NCBI GenBank assembly: GCA_900766975.1
Contig: CAAFXO010000007.1
Location: 1-19,431 of the forward strand
DNA length: 19,431 nt
Source: Bacteroidales bacterium
Lineage (GTDB): Bacteria > Bacteroidota > Bacteroidia > Bacteroidales > Muribaculaceae
Reading direction: 5' to 3'
Shown here in pieces: positions 15,507-19,431 of the stretch. The translations under genes were made by a program, and so were the position numbers. The notes under the pieces were generated by a model. The model did no database searches, was not told where the DNA came from, and worked only from the letters and a program-made list of their open reading frames with translations. How positions within the stretch are numbered: position 1 is the first letter of the stretch; each line of letters starts with the position of its first letter.

Positions 15507-16853
15507 ATGTCACTTATGTTCAAACGTAAAATAGAGACAAGACTCCAAGCCTGGAAAGAATCTCCTCGCCATAAGCCGCTCGTAGTGAAGGGTGTACGCC
15601 AATGTGGCAAAACCTGTAGTGTTCAGGACTTTGCACATAAGCACTATAAGCACGTCGTATACCTAGATTTTCGCAAAAACCCCGACTACAAAATCTTCTT
15701 CACCCACAGTCTGGATGTCGACTCAATCATATTCCGTCTCACTGCCGCCATTCCCGGTATCGAAATCGAGCCATATACCACTTGCTTCATTTTCGACGAA
15801 GTGCAAGACTGCCCTCGAGCCCGAGGATCGCTGAAATACTTTCATCTTGACGGTCGATACGATGTGATCTGCACCGGCTCACTACTCGGAGTCAACGGAT
15901 ATAAGAGCAAAGCGGAACAAATCGAAGAGGAAGAGGCATCAATCCCTGTAGGATTCGAAGAAATCATCACCATGTATCCCATGGACTTCGAAGAGTGGCT
16001 ATGGGCTAATGGCATAAAAGAAATGCACATCGACCATCTCCGCCGATGCCTCGAAGAGATCCGACCGGTAGACCCGGCTCTTCACGACCGCTTTCGAATG
16101 CTTCTTCAGGAATATGTAATAATAGGCGGCATGCCCGAGGTGATCACCACTTTTATGCAATCCCGACAGATGGGCAAAGTGCTCGACGTGCAACGGCGCA
16201 TCATCGATGAATACATCGCCGACATGCTAAAATATGCTCTACCTGCCGACAAACCTCGAATCCGCGAATGTTTCGAATCCATACCTACCCAACTGGCTCG
16301 CGAATACAAGAAATTTTCCTATTCTGTCGTGCGTCACGGAGGACGGAGCAGAGACTACGCCGGCAGCCTTCAATGGATCGAAGATGCCGGCATCATCCGA
16401 CGTTGCTACAATGTTGAAATGACCGAACTTCCCCTTGATGGGAACCGAATACTAAGCGAATTTAAAGTCTATATGGCTGATATCGGTCTCCTTGTCGCTA
16501 TGCTCGAGGATGGCACTCAATCAAGCATCCTCCAAGGTGATCTTTATACCTACAAAGGTGCTATCTACGAAAACTTGATGGCTGATATATTCGGCAAAAT
16601 GGGACGGAAATTATACTACTATCACAAAAATGGCGGCATAGAACTTGACTTTATAATCAGGCTCCAAGGCAATTGTGTACCCATAGAGTGCAAGGCCACA
16701 AAAGGCAATGCCAAATCATTACGCACACTCCTTAGCCATCCTGAAAAATACCATGTAATTCACGCTATTAAATTCGGTGATTACAACATAGGCAAAAAAG
16801 ATAATATATTGACCCTGCCTGCCTATATGGCATTTCTGTTAACCGAACCATAG
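15507..16853 (+). CDS. AAA_14/DUF4143 ATPase with PD-(D/E)xK-like C-terminus
   Basis: P-loop ATPase of the large, poorly understood AAA_14-DUF4143 family found in repeated copies in Bacteroidales, spirochaetes and archaea. Walker A GVRQCGKT is at residues 29-36 with the family-typical R-Q before GKT. Walker B CFIFDEVQ is at 93-100, and ICTGSLLG at 121-128 is the sensor-like strand. After a helical linker with IGGMPEVI, the DUF4143 part has a nuclease-like core: ELDFIIR (Asp381) and PIECKAT (Glu394, Lys396), the D...ExK arrangement of PD-(D/E)xK folds. Met4 is an alternative start. 448 residues, complete. It looks more AT-rich than the housekeeping genes. It sits between direct repeats with its own promoter, suggesting a transferred cassette. 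Cellular role unknown; DNA binding or cleavage is only inferred. Confidence 0.88.
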   Translation: MSLMFKRKIETRLQAWKESPRHKPLVVKGVRQCGKTCSVQDFAHKHYKHVVYLDFRKNPDYKIFFTHSLDVDSIIFRLTAAIPGIEIEPYTTCFIFDEVQDCPRARGSLKYFHLDGRYDVICTGSLLGVNGYKSKAEQIEEEEASIPVGFEEIITMYPMDFEEWLWANGIKEMHIDHLRRCLEEIRPVDPALHDRFRMLLQEYVIIGGMPEVITTFMQSRQMGKVLDVQRRIIDEYIADMLKYALPADKPRIRECFESIPTQLAREYKKFSYSVVRHGGRSRDYAGSLQWIEDAGIIRRCYNVEMTELPLDGNRILSEFKVYMADIGLLVAMLEDGTQSSILQGDLYTYKGAIYENLMADIFGKMGRKLYYYHKNGGIELDFIIRLQGNCVPIECKATKGNAKSLRTLLSHPEKYHVIHAIKFGDYNIGKKDNILTLPAYMAFLLTEP

Positions 16854-16855
16854 CC

Positions 16856-16916
16856 ACCCCACCATCCCATCAGCCATACCACCCATTTATCCCATTCTAT
16901 CCCATACTGCTCCATT
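16856..16916. repeat. Right copy of 60-base direct repeat flanking the DUF4143 ATPase gene
   Basis: Begins two bases after the ATPase stop codon and repeats the left copy at 15234-15293 almost exactly. It is followed, as on the left, by further C-rich sequence, CCCTATT and a promoter. Confidence 0.9.
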
Positions 16917-16949
16917 CTACCCATTCCTCCCATTCCTCCCTATTAAAAT

Positions 16950-16980
16950 TTTGATAAGACGATAAAAAGGGTTAACTTTG
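16950..16980 (+). promoter_or_regulatory. Bacteroidetes promoter without an intact gene behind it
   Basis: TTTG at 16950-16953, a 19-base gap and TAACTTTG at 16973-16980 form a good promoter. It holds the same place behind the right direct repeat as the ATPase promoter does behind the left one. No gene starts within 700 bases downstream. Confidence 0.75.
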
Positions 16981-17002
16981 CAGTGTTTAAAGGGAAACGA
17001 TA

Positions 17003-17038
17003 TTGACCGACAGCCAATGTTGATCTAATCATATTCCG
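17003..17038 (+). pseudogene. Possible fossil of a DUF4143 ATPase gene
   Basis: 36 bases resemble 15699-15736 in the intact ATPase gene (encoding THSLDVDSIIFR): ACC-ACAG near the left end, then GTTGATCTAATCATATTCCG against GTCGACTCAATCATATTCCG, with a 2-base indel that shifts the frame. Similarity stops beyond it. Short, so chance cannot be excluded. Confidence 0.3.
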
Positions 17039-17211
17039 ATGTATTCGATCCCGGAAGACAGCAACATACTTTCGGCACCTGCCCGGCTAACAGCGTGATA
17101 CTCCGCTATTTACAGCCCCGAGCAGGACTAAAATCATACGCCCAACCCGCCGCCCCACCCCATCTCCGCTATCTCCTCCCCTACCCCCCGGGACACACGC
17201 TCTGCCCCACC

Positions 17212-17645
17212 CCGATGCGTAGCAAAAATCAGTAAAATCAGTAAAATCAGTAGATAAAACAACCTGAAGACAATGCCCTGCGAGCATTAAGATTTTTTTA
17301 TTGTCTACTGATTAACCTGATTTTCCTGAAGCTGGGACCGCGTAGCAAACATCAGTAAAATCAGTAGAAATCTGAGGTTCAAAAAATACAATAGTTATAG
17401 CTCTGCAAGCATCAATGTTTTTTTTAACCACTGATTAACCTGATTACCCTGATACCGAGCGGTGTACTCACTCCGATGCGTAGCAAAAATCAGTTAAATC
17501 AGTTAGATCTGAGGTTTAAAAATACAATAGTTATCGATCTGCGAGCATCACAGTTTATTTTTATTGAACCACTGATGACCCGGATTACCCTGATGCCGAG
17601 ACATCGTAGCAAAGAGATCCGTGTTAATCCGCGTAGATCCGTGGT
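17212..17645. repeat. Array of imperfect palindromic repeats, left cluster
   Basis: Three units begin near 17212, 17338 and 17473, plus a degenerate fourth from 17605. Each opens (CCGATG)CGTAGCAAA, then has ATCAGTAAA-type left arms, a central GCTCTGCGAGC hairpin core (17275-17285, 17400-17410, 17536-17546), a T run, and right arms TACTGATTAACCTGATT. In unit 1 the left arm (17228-17257) pairs with the right arm (17301-17329). Core spacing is 125 and 136 bases. Confidence 0.88.
17628..17645 (+). repeat. Left 18-base inverted repeat flanking the DUF234 ATPase gene
   Basis: TCCGCGTAGATCCGTGGT. Its reverse complement recurs with one change at 19062-19079 and with two changes at 19094-19111, directly behind the ATPase gene. 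Confidence 0.75.
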
Positions 17646-17669
17646 CAAATCAACTGGCGAACTGATTCA

Positions 17670-17698
17670 GTAACCGTGGTTACAGTAACCGTGGTTAC
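17670..17698 (+). promoter_or_regulatory. Two tandem operator-like palindromes before the DUF234 ATPase
   Basis: GTAACC-GT-GGTTAC occurs at 17670-17683 and, after one A, at 17685-17698. Each has 6-base arms around a 2-base centre. The second ends 19 bases before the ATG at 17718, so they may bind a dimeric regulator or fold in the leader RNA and affect ribosome access. Confidence 0.6.
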
Positions 17699-17717
17699 CA
17701 AAACAAAGAAATGAGCC

Positions 17718-19049
17718 ATGAAATTCTATGATCGTGTTGCAGAATTAGAAGAGCTGAGGCGGATTCGTCAGTTGGCGTTCGACCGATATTCCCGGATGAC
17801 GGTTATCACCGGCAGAAGGCGTATCGGCAAGACCTCCCTCGCCCTTATCGCCACACGCGGCGATGAGCCCACGATCTATCTCTTCGTCGGCCGCAAGAGC
17901 GAAGCGGAATTATGCCGCGAGTTCAGCGGTCTGATTACTTCGGCGATAGGAGGCTTCATCCCTGCAGAGATACAATCCTTCGGCAGCCTCTTTCGCATCA
18001 TCATGGAGATGGGGCGCACTCGTCGGTTTAACCTGATCATCGACGAGTTTCAAGAATGGTTCAACATCAATAAGTCGATATATAGCGACATCCAGAACTA
18101 CTGGGATCAGTTGCGAGGCGAGACACACATTAACTTGATCCTGATGGGATCGGTCTATAGCATGATGCACCGCATCTTCGAAGACTACCATCAGCCCCTC
18201 TTCGGCAGATCCGACAATATGATCCGTTTGCAAGGCTTTGGCACGGACACCCTCCGAGAGATAATAGCTGATCATCGACCCGGATATAACAATGATGAAC
18301 TATTGGCACTGTTCGCCTACACCGGAGGAGTGCCGAAATATGTAGAATTATTGGTGGAGAACAGCGACCTCTCGATTGAGGGGATGCAACACTATATGGT
18401 GCGCGACAACTCGCCATTTATCGACGAGGGGAAGCATCTGCTGATTGAGGAATTTGGCAGAGACTATGGCATCTACTTCTCCATTCTGAGCAATATAGCC
18501 GCAGGCATAAACACTCAAGCTGCGATCGAAAACACCTTGGGAGGGGTAAGTATCGGTGGTCACATCAAGAAATTAATAGAAGATTATGGTTTGATAAGCC
18601 GAATGCGACCTATTCTCTCCAAAGAGGGGAGCCAAAGCGTTCGGTATGAGATATGCGACAATTTCTTGAAATTCTGGTTTCGCTATTTTGATCGTAATCA
18701 GTCGATGGTAGAGATCCGCAATTTCGAATTGCTCCGGAAGATCATCTCAGATGATTACACCACCTACACGGGAACTATTTTGGAACGATATTTCCGGCTC
18801 AAGATGATAGAGAGCCGTGAGTATTCCGCCATCGGAGCGTGGTGGGAGCGGAAGCGAGGCAAGGCAGCAAACGAGATAGACATCGTGGCGATAACTGCTG
18901 ACAGGAAGCGAGCCATAGTGGCGGAAGTAAAGCGACAGCGACGCAACTATGATCATAAGGAATTTATGGCGAAGGTAGATCGCATAGGAGAGACAGCACT
19001 GAGGGGCTACGACATCACGCCGCGCCTCCTCACACTGGAAGATATGTAA
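17718..19049 (+). CDS. Archaeal-type ATPase with DUF234 nuclease-like C-terminus
   Basis: P-loop STAND-like ATPase of the AAA ATPase_2 (PF01637) plus DUF234 (PF03008) architecture, common in archaea and in Bacteroidales. FYDRVAELEEL at residues 3-13 is the family N-box. Walker A GRRRIGKT is at 32-39, Walker B NLIIDEFQEW at 105-114, and LILMGSVYSMM at about 140-150 is the sensor-like strand. GGVPKYVELL (about 209-218) precedes a winged-helix region (HIKKLIEDYGLISR). The DUF234 part has KFWFRYF, the GTILERYFR helix and a D...ExK core (EIDIVAI with Asp388, AEVKRQ with Glu403 and Lys405). 443 residues, complete. The start is preceded by AAACAAAGAA and two palindromes. It is bracketed by inverted repeats inside a repeat array, so transfer is likely. 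Function unknown. Confidence 0.87.
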   Translation: MKFYDRVAELEELRRIRQLAFDRYSRMTVITGRRRIGKTSLALIATRGDEPTIYLFVGRKSEAELCREFSGLITSAIGGFIPAEIQSFGSLFRIIMEMGRTRRFNLIIDEFQEWFNINKSIYSDIQNYWDQLRGETHINLILMGSVYSMMHRIFEDYHQPLFGRSDNMIRLQGFGTDTLREIIADHRPGYNNDELLALFAYTGGVPKYVELLVENSDLSIEGMQHYMVRDNSPFIDEGKHLLIEEFGRDYGIYFSILSNIAAGINTQAAIENTLGGVSIGGHIKKLIEDYGLISRMRPILSKEGSQSVRYEICDNFLKFWFRYFDRNQSMVEIRNFELLRKIISDDYTTYTGTILERYFRLKMIESREYSAIGAWWERKRGKAANEIDIVAITADRKRAIVAEVKRQRRNYDHKEFMAKVDRIGETALRGYDITPRLLTLEDM

Positions 19050-19431
19050 CCGGCAGCCACAACCACGGATCTACACGGAGGATCTTGAATTGGACCACAG
19101 ATCTACACGGATTTTATTAAACTTCTGATTAACCTGATTTACCTGATGCCGAGCGGTGTACTCACCCCGATACGTAGCAAACATCAGTAAAATCAGTAAA
19201 AATCTGAGGTTCAAAAATATAATAGACAATGCTCTGCGAGCATCAACGTTTTTTTAACCACTGATAACCCTGATTACCCTGATGCCGAGACACGCGCACG
19301 TACCACACCGATGCGTAGCAAAAATCAGTTAAATCGTGATCATCAGTAGATAAAACAACCTGAAGACATTGCTCTGCGAGCAACAAGACTCTTTTTATTA
19401 TTGTCTACTGATTTACCTGATTTTCCTGATA
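19050..19431. repeat. Array of imperfect palindromic repeats, right cluster (runs off the window)
   Basis: After two copies of an 18-base inverted repeat (19062-19079 and 19094-19111), half a unit (TTCTGATTAACCTGATT, near 19122-19163) is followed by full units from about 19167 and from 19308. Both have the GCTCTGCGAGC core (19231-19241 and 19371-19381, 140 bases apart). The last unit carries the strong arms CAGTAGAT and GTCTACTGAT and is cut by the window end. No gene is seen here. Confidence 0.85.

Larger units (their letters stand above)
16854..17717. other. Gene-free accessory region between two ATPase genes
   Basis: Contains the right direct repeat, a second promoter, a possible gene fossil near 17003-17038, a C-rich stretch (about 17140-17210), three and a half palindromic repeat units (17212-17645) and two operator-like palindromes. 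No convincing gene; open frames here are short and cross the repeats. Confidence 0.75.

Noticed and set aside
17212..19431. CRISPR array or rRNA-like structured gene
   Set aside because: The 125-140 base units vary along their full length, have no constant repeat with unique spacers, and match no known RNA gene that I recognise.

Overview
The window looks like a chromosomal segment of a Bacteroidales bacterium with fairly high GC, plausibly a Muribaculaceae-type gut commensal. This rests on Bacteroidetes-type promoters (TTTG, a 19-20 base gap, TAnnTTTG), A-rich start regions without Shine-Dalgarno sequences, a MetG with a fused C-terminal tRNA-binding domain, a lipoprotein with a DUF4369/thioredoxin-like layout, and a GNAT acyltransferase of the glycine-lipid GlsB/OlsB type. 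The species is inference.

Left part (1-7610), mostly housekeeping. A GT4 glycosyltransferase, cut by the window edge, and folA run leftward. A shared promoter gap separates them from a rightward series: an Na/phosphate symporter-family protein with a PhoU-like tail, a mannose-1-phosphate guanylyltransferase, a tightly coupled lipoprotein whose thioredoxin-like domain lacks its CxxC, and a YifB/ComM AAA ATPase.

Middle (7611-9214). A Y1/HUH transposase of the REP-associated type (RAYT) with an extra C-terminal Rossmann-like domain sits between REP-like hairpins. Four hairpin copies are present. They form two inverted pairs, one on each side of the gene. The left pair encloses a pyrimidine-only-like minisatellite. 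The right pair encloses a 35-base palindrome that can act as a bidirectional terminator.

Right-centre (9215-15069), leftward housekeeping genes: metG, tRNA-Pro(CGG) with its own hairpin terminator, a Wzx-type flippase, a GlsB/OlsB-like acyltransferase and ychF.

Right end (15070-19431), an accessory, repeat-rich zone with two unrelated ATPase-nuclease fusion genes. The first (AAA_14/DUF4143) lies between 60-base direct repeats, each followed by a good promoter, and has a 33-base tandem repeat in its leader. The second (archaeal-type ATPase/DUF234) lies between 18-base inverted repeats, inside an array of roughly 125-140 base imperfect palindromes that runs off the window, and has two tandem operator-like palindromes just before its start. 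The least explained signals are the RAYT/REP locus and these two ATPase cassettes.
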